From NCBI RefSeq assembly GCF_012849215.1, contig NZ_CP051682.1, positions 2,976,001-3,040,000 on the forward strand: a DNA stretch of 64,000 bases, read 5' to 3'. Of this stretch, positions 42,424-51,222 are shown piece after piece. Source of the stretch: Mucilaginibacter robiniae. GTDB lineage: Bacteria; Bacteroidota; Bacteroidia; Sphingobacteriales; Sphingobacteriaceae. The first letter of the stretch is position 1; each line of letters starts with the position of its first letter. The notes beneath the pieces were generated by a model. That model worked only from the letters and a program-made list of their open reading frames with translations. It was not told where the DNA came from and made no database searches. Both the position numbers and the translations under genes were made by a program.

Positions 42424-43440
42424 TTATTTGTGGCTGACTTTTTTCCTAACCGGCAGTTTTCTACTTATCGGCTTTTTAGTGGACTTTTGTGCCACAGGCG
42501 CTGGCTTGTGTACACCTCTGGTTACTTTAACTAGTTCGATGTCAAATGCCAATGGACTAAAAGGTTTGATATCGTTACCGGCACCCCGCTCACCATAAGC
42601 TAGAGCTGATGGGATAATGAACGTAGCTTTTGAACCTTCGTTCATGAGTAACAAGCCTTCATCCCAGCCAGATATTACATCGTGGTTGCCTACAGTAAAT
42701 TTGAATGGCTCGTAAGGGCGGCCTGGCTGATCTAAGCCAGAGGCTTTAGCTATAGTTTCCACGCTGGAATCAAATACCTTACCATCTAGTGTACGGCCAG
42801 TATAATTTACCAGTAAGGTATCGCCAGCTAATGGTTTAGGGCCGGTTCCTGCTTTAGTAATTACGTATTTTAATCCTGATGCGGTGGTTTTAGGCATCAG
42901 CTTATGCGCAGTTAAATACTGGTTTACGGCCGGTACTTCAGCTGCTTGCAACTTGGCATTGGCAGTTGCTTGCTCGGCGCGTGATTTTTCAACCGTAGCC
43001 CGGTACTCGGTCATGGCTTCATCCAGCGATTGTACTTTTACAATCTTTAAATCAAAAATCATATAGCTGCCTTTTGGTAAAAAGGGCGGGCGCTGATTTT
43101 CAAACTTAGCAAATATCGAATCGGTAGGTATTTGCACCTCCGCACTATCATTCACACTCAGTAGTGGGAACACCTCCATCAGGTCTGATACGTTTTTAGA
43201 TGAATCGACCTGAACCCGGGCCAGCTGCCCGCGTTGGTAGGAACTACCTAATACCGAATCTTTACTGGTTTTTTGTATAAAGTTGAACGCAACCACATCA
43301 CCACGTTTAATGCGCTGGCCATTACCATGCGTAATGATACGATAACGGGCACCTTTAGGCGTGGTGCTGAAAGTAGCCTGTGCCGCAGCCTGGTAAATAA
43401 AGGCGGCAGACAACAGTAAATAAACAAAAAGCTTTTTCAT
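42424..43440 (-). CDS. Exported FKBP-type peptidyl-prolyl isomerase
   Basis: ATG 43440 gives a signal peptide (MKKLFVYLLLSAAFIYQAAAQ); the two codons before it are GTG ATT. Residues about 28-130 resemble an FKBP-like domain without the usual active-site set. The C-terminal part is a full FKBP: GLKYVITKAGTGPKPLAGDT near 192, NYTGRTLDGKVFDSS, VISGWDEGLLLMNEG and ALAYGERGAG. The tail is basic (ending RKLPVRKKVSHK). It folds exported proteins in the periplasm. Its layout mirrors the lipoprotein paralogue at 43501, so the two arose by duplication. Confidence 0.9.
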   Translation of the reverse strand: MKKLFVYLLLSAAFIYQAAAQATFSTTPKGARYRIITHGNGQRIKRGDVVAFNFIQKTSKDSVLGSSYQRGQLARVQVDSSKNVSDLMEVFPLLSVNDSAEVQIPTDSIFAKFENQRPPFLPKGSYMIFDLKIVKVQSLDEAMTEYRATVEKSRAEQATANAKLQAAEVPAVNQYLTAHKLMPKTTASGLKYVITKAGTGPKPLAGDTLLVNYTGRTLDGKVFDSSVETIAKASGLDQPGRPYEPFKFTVGNHDVISGWDEGLLLMNEGSKATFIIPSALAYGERGAGNDIKPFSPLAFDIELVKVTRGVHKPAPVAQKSTKKPISRKLPVRKKVSHK

Positions 43441-43453
43441 AATCACATTAAAA

Positions 43454-43479
43454 AGCCTCCTGTATAGGTACAGGAGGCT
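43454..43479 (-). terminator. Hairpin between the two FKBP genes
   Basis: An 11-bp stem (43454-43464 with 43469-43479) with a 4-base loop is followed by T5 on the minus strand. It lies between the upstream lipoprotein FKBP gene and the next one, so it may end or dampen readthrough. Confidence 0.7.
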
Positions 43480-43500
43480 AAAAGTTTTATCACGTATTTA

Positions 43501-44478
43501 TTATTTAGCTTGTGGCTGCTGTGCCTGAGGCATCATTTGCGGCATAGCAGGTTTAGGTGCATTTGGGTCAGCGTGAATAATGTTTACCAGCTCAATATCA
43601 AAAGCGATAGGTGTGTATGGACCAATAGGTTGCATACCGCGTTCGCCGTAAGCAAGTTTTGATGGAATAATCAAGGTAATTTTAGCGCCTTTGTTTAACA
43701 ATTGTAAACCTTCATCCCAACCTGGAATAACCATACCGCCACCTACTGCAATTTTAATAGGCGTATAGTTGCGCATAGGGTTAAAGATTTTCTTGTTTTT
43801 CTGAGCAACGTCTTTTATGCTGGTATCGAAAACATTACCGCTTAATAATGAACCGGTATAGTTAACTACAGCAGTATCACCTTTAGCAACGTTAGGGCCA
43901 GATCCCGGTTTAGTAACCTGGTAGTATAAGCCTGATGCAGTTTTGTTAACTTTCAGGTCTTTATCAGCAATGTATTTCTGGATTTTGCCTGGCTCAGCAG
44001 CTTTAAAAACGTCTGCTTGCTTTTTAAAGTAATCAGCAACTCGGTTTTGGAACATCATATCGTTCAGTTTACCTTTCTGAATTACTTTCACAATTTTGAT
44101 ATCGTAAATAATAGACTTGCCTTTAAAGTTCGGCGGACGCTGACCGCTAGCTTTAAATAATGAGTCGGCATTTACTTTAACGGTAGCACTATCACCTTCG
44201 CTTAATAAGCCTAAGGCTGCAAACATATCACCTTTGTACTGTGGCTTTTGTGCCAGTACAGGTTGCGGCTGACCATTATCGTAAGAGTTGAATAAAACAG
44301 AATCGGCATCATTTTTAACTACCAGGTTAATGGCAGCAAAGTCGCCGGCTTGTATGGTAGGGCCATCTTTATCTTCATGGATATTATATACCATACCACC
44401 TTCGCCTTTTTTAAATCCGCTGTTGCAACTGGCCAAGCCAATAGCTGCCGCAGCTAAAAACAAGATACTTTTCTTCAT
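43501..44478 (-). CDS. FKBP-type peptidyl-prolyl isomerase, lipoprotein
   Basis: The signal peptide MKKSILFLAAAAIGLASC has a lipobox (LASC), so the protein is lipid-anchored. A degenerate FKBP-like region (residues 30-130, with NDADSVLFNSYDNG) is followed by a clear FKBP domain: GLYYQVTKPGSGPNVAKGDT, VNYTGSLLSGNVFDTS, VIPGWDEGLQLLNKGAKI and KLAYGERGMQPIGP. The C-terminus is Pro/Gln/Met-rich. It is a paralogue of the neighbour at 42424 and starts 2 bases after the nrnA stop, so it belongs to the nrnA transcript. Confidence 0.9.
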   Translation of the reverse strand: MKKSILFLAAAAIGLASCNSGFKKGEGGMVYNIHEDKDGPTIQAGDFAAINLVVKNDADSVLFNSYDNGQPQPVLAQKPQYKGDMFAALGLLSEGDSATVKVNADSLFKASGQRPPNFKGKSIIYDIKIVKVIQKGKLNDMMFQNRVADYFKKQADVFKAAEPGKIQKYIADKDLKVNKTASGLYYQVTKPGSGPNVAKGDTAVVNYTGSLLSGNVFDTSIKDVAQKNKKIFNPMRNYTPIKIAVGGGMVIPGWDEGLQLLNKGAKITLIIPSKLAYGERGMQPIGPYTPIAFDIELVNIIHADPNAPKPAMPQMMPQAQQPQAK

Positions 44479-44480
44479 TT

Positions 44481-45491
44481 TTACTGTATTAATAATGTTT
44501 TGTATTCGGGTAATAATTGTTTGAACTGCTGAGTAACCTGTTCAAGTGTAAGTTCAGAATGTCCTCCGGCAGCATTACGGTGACCGCCGCCGTTAAAATA
44601 TTTTTTACAAATTTCGTTAGCCGGAAATTCACCTTTAGAACGTAAAGATAATTTAACACGATCTGCCCGTTCAACCATAAGCGCAGCCAAGCGAATGCCA
44701 GCAATGCTGAGCGCGTAGTTAACTATGCCTTCCGTATCGCCGGTGATAACCTCAAATTCTTTAAGTTCCTGCCGAGTTATGGTAATAATAGCTGTGTTGT
44801 ACTCATACAAAACTTCCAGTTTATTACGCAGGCAATGGCCTAAAAAGCGCAACCGCATTTCGGATGAACTATTATAAACCAGTTCATGTATGCGCCAGTT
44901 TACCGCACCAGCATCAATCAAATCGGCAGTAATGCGGTGTACGGCAGCTGTAGTGTTCGGTAACCTGAATGAGGCTGAATCGGTCATGATGCCGGTGTAT
45001 AGGCAGGTGGCAACATCGGCGCTAATTAAATCAGGGCGTTGCAGCTCGTTTACTATAAAAGTGTATACTAGTTGTGCAGTAGCACAGGCTTTAATGTCCC
45101 AGTGGCGGTAATCATCAAAATCCTCAGGCTCCAAATGATGATCAATCATCACTTTAATGGCAGTACTGCTGCGTACCAGTTCGCCCAGTGCATTAATACG
45201 GGTTAGAGTATTAAAATCCAGGCAGAATACCAGATCGGCATCGGCTACCAGTTGTGCTGATAATTCAGTATTTTCGGTATAGATGATGACTTCTTCGTTG
45301 CCGGGCATCCAGTTCAAAAACTCAGGATAATCAGTAGGGGTAATTACTTTAGCATGATGCCCCTGCTGTATCAGGTAATTATATAAACCTAAAGATGAGC
45401 CCATTGCATCTCCATCGGGTTTGTGATGGGTGGTGATAACAATTTTTTGGGGCTGGTTTAAAAGCTGGCTAAGCGAAGCAATATCTAACAT
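44481..45491 (-). CDS. nrnA: DHH-family phosphoesterase (NrnA-type nanoRNase / pAp phosphatase)
   Basis: The 336-residue enzyme has the DHH motifs VITTHHKPDGDAMGSS near 18, VFCLDFNTLTR near 90, IDHHLEPEDFDD near 115 and the DHHA1 signature GGGHRNAAGGHS near 303. NrnA degrades very short RNAs and hydrolyses pAp, the latter a by-product of sulfur and lipid metabolism. A minus-strand TAAATTTG (45516-45509) suggests a short leader. The lipoprotein FKBP follows at 2 bases, an odd operon partner. Confidence 0.92.
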   Translation of the reverse strand: MLDIASLSQLLNQPQKIVITTHHKPDGDAMGSSLGLYNYLIQQGHHAKVITPTDYPEFLNWMPGNEEVIIYTENTELSAQLVADADLVFCLDFNTLTRINALGELVRSSTAIKVMIDHHLEPEDFDDYRHWDIKACATAQLVYTFIVNELQRPDLISADVATCLYTGIMTDSASFRLPNTTAAVHRITADLIDAGAVNWRIHELVYNSSSEMRLRFLGHCLRNKLEVLYEYNTAIITITRQELKEFEVITGDTEGIVNYALSIAGIRLAALMVERADRVKLSLRSKGEFPANEICKKYFNGGGHRNAAGGHSELTLEQVTQQFKQLLPEYKTLLIQ

Positions 45492-45559
45492 CCATTAAAA
45501 ACAAGCTGCAAATTTATATAATTATATGATAATGCCGCTATGTAATTTATTTTTAAAGC

Positions 45560-45590
45560 TTTATGTTTTAGCGGTAAAACGCTACTTTTG
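45560..45590 (+). promoter_or_regulatory. Predicted ndk promoter
   Basis: TTTA (45560-45563), a 19-base spacer and TACTTTTG (45583-45590) fit the Bacteroidota consensus, with the ATG 18 bases after it. Confidence 0.45.
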
Positions 45591-45607
45591 CGGCAATTTT
45601 AAAAACA

Positions 45608-46027
45608 ATGGAAACGAACAAAACTTTTACGATGATTAAGCCTGATGCTGTTGCTGCCGGCCATATCGGTGCTATACTGGATCAGATTATCAAAGCAGGC
45701 TTTACTATTAAAGCTATGAAGTACACTTACCTGACTGCGCAAAAAGCAGGCGAATTTTATGCCGTGCATCAAGGTCGTCCTTTTTACAATGATTTGGTGA
45801 GCTTCATGTCATCAGGACCGATTGTAGCTGCTATACTGGAAAAAGACAATGCTGTTGCTGATTTCCGTACATTGATTGGTGCTACCGATCCGACTAAGGC
45901 AGATGAAGGTACTATCCGTAAACTGTTTGCTAAGTCAATTGAAGCTAACGCTGTACACGGTTCTGACTCTGACGAGAATGCCGCTATCGAAGGTAGCTTC
46001 TTCTTCTCTGGCTTAGAAAAATTCTAA
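45608..46027 (+). CDS. ndk: Nucleoside diphosphate kinase
   Basis: The 139-residue enzyme equalises NTP and dNTP pools. The conserved [13 protein letters not shown] (residues 9-21), [17 protein letters not shown] near 67, [20 protein letters not shown] near 91 and the phospho-histidine H117 in [12 protein letters not shown] are all present. The length is normal. It has its own promoter and a strong terminator, so it is monocistronic. Confidence 0.97.
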   Translation: METNKTFTMIKPDAVAAGHIGAILDQIIKAGFTIKAMKYTYLTAQKAGEFYAVHQGRPFYNDLVSFMSSGPIVAAILEKDNAVADFRTLIGATDPTKADEGTIRKLFAKSIEANAVHGSDSDENAAIEGSFFFSGLEKF

Positions 46028-46047
46028 GAGCTTAAATAATTATTGTA

Positions 46048-46096
46048 AATAAAAGCGTTATGGATAAGAGTAAACCTTATCCATAACGCTTTTATT
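46048..46096 (+). terminator. 21-bp terminator hairpin after ndk
   Basis: 46048-46068 is perfectly complementary to 46076-46096 around a 7-base loop, 21 bases past the ndk stop; A-run and T-run flanks make it bidirectional in form. Confidence 0.85.
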
Positions 46097-46202
46097 GCTT
46101 TATGGTAAACTGGAATTTTCTTTGCAGATAAATAATGCTGTTTATGTTGCAAATACACATGATGTGTTTATTTCAGTTAATGTAATTATATATATTCGTT
46201 TT

Positions 46203-46427
46203 ATGAAAGTAAAAGTAGGGTTAAAATATCTGATTTATGCATTAACCGTTGTGCTGTTTATTGTGGGTAGCCTTATGTTGGTTAAGGCTCATCCCGAAGT
46301 GCAGTTTGCTTTCTACATCCCGGCTGTAGCTCTTATTATCTATGCTGTTATTTATGATGATTTGTTTGCCAAACCTCATCATTTAAGCAGTTTACGGGAG
46401 CTACGGGCGCTAAAAGCTAAGCGATAG
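46203..46427 (+). CDS. Small two-pass membrane protein, 74 aa
   Basis: ATG 46203 is preferred over the TTG 46095 that opens the frame, because the upstream part is not protein-like and the ATG begins MKVKVGLKYLIYALTVVL. Two hydrophobic helices (about 7-25 and 32-50) are followed by a basic tail (SSLRELRALKAKR). No family is recognised. It is convergent with the DUF721 gene, 5 bases apart. Confidence 0.6.
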   Translation: MKVKVGLKYLIYALTVVLFIVGSLMLVKAHPEVQFAFYIPAVALIIYAVIYDDLFAKPHHLSSLRELRALKAKR

Positions 46428-46432
46428 TAATA

Positions 46433-46723
46433 TTATAAAAAGATAATTTCTTCAATCAGCTGTTCGCCAGCCTCGGCATTTATTTTTTCCATAATTTGGC
46501 TGCGCATCATTACCATTTCGTTTTTTACTACTGATGATTCAATGCGCAGGAATAATTTCTTGTTGCTGATAAAAATTTCACTGGTGCGGTTGGCCACAGG
46601 CTTGCCTACAATATCAGGCCAATGGGCAATGATAGCGGTTTCATCAAAGCGGCGTTTGATTTTATAAACGTTCAGCATTTGTTCAATCGCTTCTTTCATA
46701 GTTTTATCATTCGCCTTGCGCAT
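46433..46723 (-). CDS. DUF721 (DciA-like) protein
   Basis: The 96-residue protein matches DUF721: MKEAIEQMLNVYKIKRRFDE, IIAHWPDIVGKPVANRTSEIFISN and a C-terminal FLRIESSVVKNEMVMMRSQI. DciA relatives load the replicative helicase; the KH-like fold binds nucleic acid. Its start overlaps the recF end by 17 bases, a common Bacteroidota pair that supports a role in replication or repair. Confidence 0.88.
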   Translation of the reverse strand: MRKANDKTMKEAIEQMLNVYKIKRRFDETAIIAHWPDIVGKPVANRTSEIFISNKKLFLRIESSVVKNEMVMMRSQIMEKINAEAGEQLIEEIIFL

Positions 46724-47816
46724 ACACTTCTCCTTGGTTTACGGTAAATAATTTCACATCCACACTAATTGCATCAAATATGCGGTTTACACGGCCGGCA
46801 CTGGCATCCGTAATAAATACCTGCCCAAACTCGTGTTGAGATACTAGCTGCATAAGCTTGGTAATACGGTTTTCATCCAGTTTATCGAAAATATCATCCA
46901 GCAATAGTAAAGGTTTAAAGCCTTTTTGCTGTTGTAGATAATTGTATTGCGCCAGCTTTAACGCGATTAAAAAGGATTTTTGCTGCCCTTGTGAGCCAAA
47001 TTTTTTTAGCGGCATCTGGTGAATGCTGAATTGCAGATCATCACGATGAATGCCCATGGTGGTGCGTTCCAGTACCCGGTCTTTTTCGGTAGCTTTAATA
47101 AGTAGGGCGGCAAAATTGTTTTGCAGTAACTGCGATTCATATACCAGCTCTACCTTTTCAACATCTTCGGTTAAAAACTGATAATAGGTGTTAAATATGC
47201 CGGTAAAGCTTTCCATAAAAGCTCGGCGCTTTTCAAATATCCGATTACCTGATGATACCAATTGCTCATCCAGCACTTCCAGTAAGCCTGGATCAAAGCG
47301 TCCGGTTTCAGCAATGGTTTTAAGCAGGGCATTACGATTTAATAAGATACGATTGTAAGTAATCAACTCGTCCAGGTACTGATGGTCAGTTTGCGAAATA
47401 ACGTTATCCATGAACTTGCGGCGTTCTTCGCTACCTTCCATAATAATGCTGGCATCGTAAGGTGATACCATCACTAACGGAAATTGGCCAATATGATCGG
47501 CTAACCTGGGATACTCCTTTTTATTGCGTTTGAAAACTTTCTTCTGATTACGCTTTACCGAACAGGCAATTCTTTCCGGAATGTCGTTTTTATCGAAAGT
47601 GCCGTTGATAATGAAAAAGTCGGTACCTTGTTTAATTTGCTGGCTATCTATCGTATTAAAATAGCTCTTACATAAGGATAGATAATGTATGGCATCCAAT
47701 AGGTTGGTTTTGCCTGCGCCATTATTGCCGGTAAATGCATTCACTCCCTCACTAAAGCTGAGTTCAGCACCAGTGTAATTCTTAAAGTTGATAAGCGATA
47801 GTTGTTGCAAATACAT
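46707..47816 (-). CDS. recF: DNA replication and repair protein RecF
   Basis: The 369-residue SMC-like ATPase loads RecA at gaps. Walker A is GNNGAGKTNLLDA (30-42), the ABC signature GSQGQQKSFLIALKLAQ near 276 and Walker B PLLLLDDIFDKLDENR near 305; the D-loop and switch FITDAS follow near 337. The usual dnaA-dnaN neighbours are absent, as in many Bacteroidota. A promoter-like TTTG..TACCTTTG lies at 47859-47827 on the minus strand. Followed by the DUF721 gene with overlap. Confidence 0.96.
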   Translation of the reverse strand: MYLQQLSLINFKNYTGAELSFSEGVNAFTGNNGAGKTNLLDAIHYLSLCKSYFNTIDSQQIKQGTDFFIINGTFDKNDIPERIACSVKRNQKKVFKRNKKEYPRLADHIGQFPLVMVSPYDASIIMEGSEERRKFMDNVISQTDHQYLDELITYNRILLNRNALLKTIAETGRFDPGLLEVLDEQLVSSGNRIFEKRRAFMESFTGIFNTYYQFLTEDVEKVELVYESQLLQNNFAALLIKATEKDRVLERTTMGIHRDDLQFSIHQMPLKKFGSQGQQKSFLIALKLAQYNYLQQQKGFKPLLLLDDIFDKLDENRITKLMQLVSQHEFGQVFITDASAGRVNRIFDAISVDVKLFTVNQGEVYAQGE

Positions 47817-48031
47817 ACGGTGGCTTCAAAGGTAATTACAAATAATCAGCCCATGCAAAGTATTGTACTACTATGTTTACTTCTTTTTCAACACGCGATG
47901 TTAATAGCTTATATGACAGCAATGTTCAGTTTTAAGAGGGGAGTTGCTAATTAGCTGAGTAAAATATTAATGCCGTATATGGATAACCAGTTATAATGTA
48001 AAATGATATTGAAATATTTAGCAGAATACAT

Positions 48032-48062
48032 CTTGTCAAAAACACTGAAAAATGTATTTTTG
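48032..48062 (+). promoter_or_regulatory. Predicted promoter of the TPR protein gene
   Basis: CTTG (48032-48035), a 19-base spacer and TATTTTTG (48055-48062) fit the Bacteroidota consensus. The start site would be about 10 bases before ATG 48079. Confidence 0.5.
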
Positions 48063-48078
48063 CAAACTTAATTTTAGG

Positions 48079-48762
48079 ATGGAAATGTCAAAGGCAGAAG
48101 TAAATACAAATGTGGCAGCCGAGCAAAAGAATTTTGGGCAAACAGGCGGATTTGTAAGAGAAAACCAAAAAAGCTTATCATTTATCGGCGCGGCTATTGT
48201 AGCGCTTATTGTTGTTTATATTGCTTATCAGAAATTATACCTGGCTCCGCACGAAGCAGAAGCTGCCGACCAGATGCACGTAGCGCAGGATTACTGGGCT
48301 AAAAAAGAGTGGGACAAAGCTTTAAAAGGTGATGCTGGCTATCCTGGTTTCGAAAAGATTATTAACGATTACGGTAGCACTAAAGCGGCTAACCAAGCTT
48401 ATTTTTATGCGGGTATTGCGTACCTGAACAAAGGTGAATACCGTAAAGCTATTGACAATTTAACCAGCTATCATGGTGATGACAGCATGGTATCAGCCGA
48501 GGCTTTAGGTAGCACTGGTGATGCTTACGTAGAACTGAAAGACTATAGCAAAGCGGAAACTTACTTCCAGAAAGCGGCTGATAAAGCTAAAAATAAGTTC
48601 CTGTCTCCTTTTTACCTGAAAAAACTAGGTTTAGTGTACGAGACTGAAAAAGATAACAAGTCAGCTGTTGATGCTTACAAAAAAATTAAGAGCGATTATC
48701 CGGACAGCGGGGAGGCCCAAAATATTGATGCATACATTGCAAGAGCAGAAGCCAAGCTATAA
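48079..48762 (+). CDS. Membrane-anchored TPR protein
   Basis: ATG 48079 fits the promoter (the frame opens upstream at 48052, inside the -7 element). A 20-residue membrane helix (LSFIGAAIVALIVVYIAYQK) lies near residue 35, followed by TPR-like repeats (NQAYFYAGIAYLNKGEYRKA, SAEALGSTGDAYVELKDYSK, FLSPFYLKKLGLVYETEKDN). It looks like a cytoplasmic-to-periplasmic anchor with a TPR scaffold, similar to the YfgM/BamD-like set. It is a common Bacteroidota protein of unknown role. A hairpin overlaps the end (48749-48772). Confidence 0.85.
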   Translation: MEMSKAEVNTNVAAEQKNFGQTGGFVRENQKSLSFIGAAIVALIVVYIAYQKLYLAPHEAEAADQMHVAQDYWAKKEWDKALKGDAGYPGFEKIINDYGSTKAANQAYFYAGIAYLNKGEYRKAIDNLTSYHGDDSMVSAEALGSTGDAYVELKDYSKAETYFQKAADKAKNKFLSPFYLKKLGLVYETEKDNKSAVDAYKKIKSDYPDSGEAQNIDAYIARAEAKL

Positions 48763-48965
48763 AAGCTGGCTTTTGCTTTTTAAGGGCATTTCTCTTTTTA
48801 TCTTATACAGAACTTTCTCTTAAATATCTACATTCAGTATAACTTAAGCGCACCTTAAACCGTAAGGGTAGAGCAAGTAATAATTTATATTGATAAATAA
48901 TGTAGATGTATTTAGGAATGAACAAACCACTTTTATAACTATCTACTTTTTTATTTTAAATAAAC

Positions 48966-49466
48966 ATGGCAACCCAGCTTAAAAACTTGTCTGACTTTTC
49001 ACATACTACAGTGCCTAATGCTGCGCCTTACCGCTATGGTATTGTTGTAGCCGAATGGAATGCTAAAATTACAGGTGCCCTGTATGAAGGAGCTTATCAG
49101 AGTTTAATTAAGCATGGCGCTCAGGAAAGCCAAATCTATACGTATTCTGTTCCAGGAAGTTTCGAATTGATTTCAGGAGCAGACATTTTATTGAAAAGTA
49201 ACAATATTGATACAGTAATTTGTTTGGGATGCGTAATTCAAGGTGAAACACGGCATTTTGATTTTATTTGCCAGGCAGTAGCTACAGGTTTAAGTAATGT
49301 TGCTTTGAAACACGAAAAACCTGTTATATTTGGTGTATTAACCACTGATAATGAGCAACAAGCTTTTGATAGAGCCGGCGGTAAGCATGGCAACAAAGGC
49401 GACGAGGCTGCAATAACTGCTATCAAGATGGTTGATTTAGCAAACCAATTAAAACCAATAATTTAA
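48966..49466 (+). CDS. ribH: 6,7-dimethyl-8-ribityllumazine synthase
   Basis: The 166-residue enzyme joins the two riboflavin precursors. Signatures are GIVVAEWNAKITGALYEGA near 25, VPGSFELISGAD near 61, GCVIQGETRHFDFICQAV near 88 with the catalytic His, and FGVLTTDNEQQAFDRAGG near 120. The remaining rib genes are elsewhere. A tiny lipoprotein gene follows 13 bases after the stop, probably on the same transcript. Confidence 0.96.
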   Translation: MATQLKNLSDFSHTTVPNAAPYRYGIVVAEWNAKITGALYEGAYQSLIKHGAQESQIYTYSVPGSFELISGADILLKSNNIDTVICLGCVIQGETRHFDFICQAVATGLSNVALKHEKPVIFGVLTTDNEQQAFDRAGGKHGNKGDEAAITAIKMVDLANQLKPII

Positions 49467-49479
49467 AACTAATTGTAGT

Positions 49480-49593
49480 ATGAAAAAAGTAGCTTGTTTG
49501 GCTTTACTAGCCGCTACGCTGTTAACCGGTTTAGCTTCTTGCTCTAATCGCTTGTGCCCGGCTTATTCTTCTTATCCACACCGTTCACGCTAA
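49480..49593 (+). CDS. Tiny lipoprotein, 37 aa
   Basis: The ORF is too short for the usual cut-off. It starts MKKVACLALLAATLLTGLAS with the lipobox LASC (Cys21) and has a mature part of only 17 residues: CSNRLCPAYSSYPHRSR. It lies 13 bases behind ribH and 84 bases before ytxJ. The signal peptide and the RBS-distance-like spacing support a real gene. The short mature part with CPAY and a basic end is typical of very small Bacteroidota lipoproteins. Function unknown. Confidence 0.7.
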   Translation: MKKVACLALLAATLLTGLASCSNRLCPAYSSYPHRSR

Positions 49594-49677
49594 CATGATA
49601 TTGTCATTTTACATTTTGTCGTAAACCAATACCATACCTTAACTGTACTTTTGAAAAGTACAAATATTTGATTTTAT

Positions 49678-50004
49678 ATGAACTGGATTGCGTTGAACTC
49701 GGCAAATCAATTAGATGGCATTAAACAACAAACCGGATACAGCATTATCTTTAAGCATAGTACCCGTTGCTCCATCAGCATGATGGCTAAACGCCGTTTT
49801 GAATTGGATTGGGACAAGCTACCTGCTGATTTGCCTCTTTATTTTTTGGATTTAATCAAAAACCGTGATTTATCTAACCAGATAGCGCAAGAGTTTCACG
49901 TTCATCATGAATCACCGCAAATGCTGTTGATTAAAGATGGCGAATGTATTCTTGACCAATCTCATGGTGCCATCTCGGTTGAGGAAGCTTTATCGGTACT
50001 GTAG
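49678..50004 (+). CDS. ytxJ: Bacillithiol-system redox protein YtxJ-like (monothiol bacilliredoxin type)
   Basis: The 108-residue thioredoxin-like protein has the YtxJ active site FKHSTRCSISMMAKRRFE (residues 25-42, with the single Cys), then LDLIKNRDLSNQIAQEFHV and ESPQMLLIKDGECI with the cis-Pro. Such proteins handle bacillithiol mixed disulfides, so the organism probably makes bacillithiol. It is followed by a terminator. Position in the cluster with ribH and the tiny lipoprotein looks fortuitous. Confidence 0.88.
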   Translation: MNWIALNSANQLDGIKQQTGYSIIFKHSTRCSISMMAKRRFELDWDKLPADLPLYFLDLIKNRDLSNQIAQEFHVHHESPQMLLIKDGECILDQSHGAISVEEALSVL

Positions 50005-50310
50005 GTAGTAGCCAAGAATCAAGATTTATAGATTTGAATTTTATAGCCGTTATATATCCTATCAACGGCTATTTTTTTAATGAGCTATTCATTCTTACCT
50101 GTAAGTGCATTGCTGTCTTAGGAAGCTATCCATATCTTCGTGTTAACGCAGATAGCGGTCAAGGTAAATTAGATTGAGGTTTGTTAAGTTGATTGTTCCT
50201 GTAAAACTTTCATTTCAAAGAGACATCAAGAATAATATAACGGTATAAGCCTTACTAAATCATGACTCTTGACGTTATATTCTTTACGTTAAATAAACTA
50301 TTTTTGTATT
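50005..50310. other. Intergenic region, 306 bp
   Basis: It holds the ytxJ terminator (50043-50078) and further AT-rich sequence. An inverted repeat (aatataacg near 50234, cgttatatt near 50273) and TATTTTTG (50299-50306), 4 bases before the lipA ATG, are seen. No ORF is found. Confidence 0.5.
50043..50078 (+). terminator. Intrinsic terminator of ytxJ
   Basis: atagccgtt (50043-50051) pairs with aacggctat (50064-50072) and is followed directly by a T7 run. Confidence 0.85.
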
Positions 50311-51189
50311 ATGATTGATTTGCCGGTAATCCCTGCCAACAAGGTACAACGTAAACCCGATTGGTTGCGTGTAAAGCTTCCTGTAGGTAAAGAATATGCC
50401 CACGTGCGTAGCCTGGTTGATACGCATAAACTGCACACTATTTGCGAAAGCGGCAATTGCCCTAACATGGGTGAATGCTGGGGAGCCGGTACGGCTACCT
50501 TCATGATTTTAGGTAATATTTGTACCCGCTCATGTTCGTTTTGTGCAGTAGCCACCGGTCGGCCTTTGGCTGTTGATATGGATGAACCCAATCGTGTAGC
50601 CACATCGGTAAAGCTGATGCAAGTAAAACATTGCGTAATTACCTCGGTTGACCGTGATGACTTGAAAGATGGTGGTTCTACTATTTGGGCGGAAACCATT
50701 TTAGCTATTCGTCGTGAAAGCCCGGAAACTACATTAGAAACTTTACTGCCTGATTTTAAAGGCAACTGGGATAATCTGGCACGTGTATTAGCTGTACGTC
50801 CTGAAGTAGTATCTCATAACTTGGAAACCGTGCGCCGTTTAACACGTGAAGTACGTATCCAAGCTAAATATGATCGTAGTTTAGAGTGTCTGAAGCAGAT
50901 ATCAGAAGCTGGCTTGCGTACCAAATCAGGCATTATGCTGGGTTTGGGTGAGCAGGAAGAAGATGTATTGCAGGCGATGGATGATTTGCTGGAAGCCGGT
51001 GTACATATTTTAACACTGGGCCAATACCTGCAACCTACCCGCAACCACCATCCGGTTGTTGACTGGATTACCCCAGATCAGTTTAAGTACTACAAAGAAG
51101 TTGGCCTGAGCAAGGGCTTTAAATATGTAGAAAGCGGTCCGCTGGTACGATCATCTTACCATGCTGAAAAACACCTGTTTGATATATAA
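50311..51189 (+). CDS. lipA: Lipoyl synthase
   Basis: The 292-residue radical SAM enzyme inserts two sulfurs into octanoylated proteins. The auxiliary-cluster cysteines [12 protein letters not shown] (near 46) and the radical [11 protein letters not shown] (near 71) are both complete, and the C-terminal SSYHAEKHL is present. Further signatures are [10 protein letters not shown] near 116 and [17 protein letters not shown] near 212. ATG 50311 lies 4 bases behind a TATTTTTG element, so the mRNA may be leaderless. The sigma factor gene follows 33 bases downstream. Confidence 0.97.
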   Translation: MIDLPVIPANKVQRKPDWLRVKLPVGKEYAHVRSLVDTHKLHTICESGNCPNMGECWGAGTATFMILGNICTRSCSFCAVATGRPLAVDMDEPNRVATSVKLMQVKHCVITSVDRDDLKDGGSTIWAETILAIRRESPETTLETLLPDFKGNWDNLARVLAVRPEVVSHNLETVRRLTREVRIQAKYDRSLECLKQISEAGLRTKSGIMLGLGEQEEDVLQAMDDLLEAGVHILTLGQYLQPTRNHHPVVDWITPDQFKYYKEVGLSKGFKYVESGPLVRSSYHAEKHLFDI

Positions 51190-51222
51190 TTTAAGCATAT
51201 ATAATTATATATTTACAGCGTT

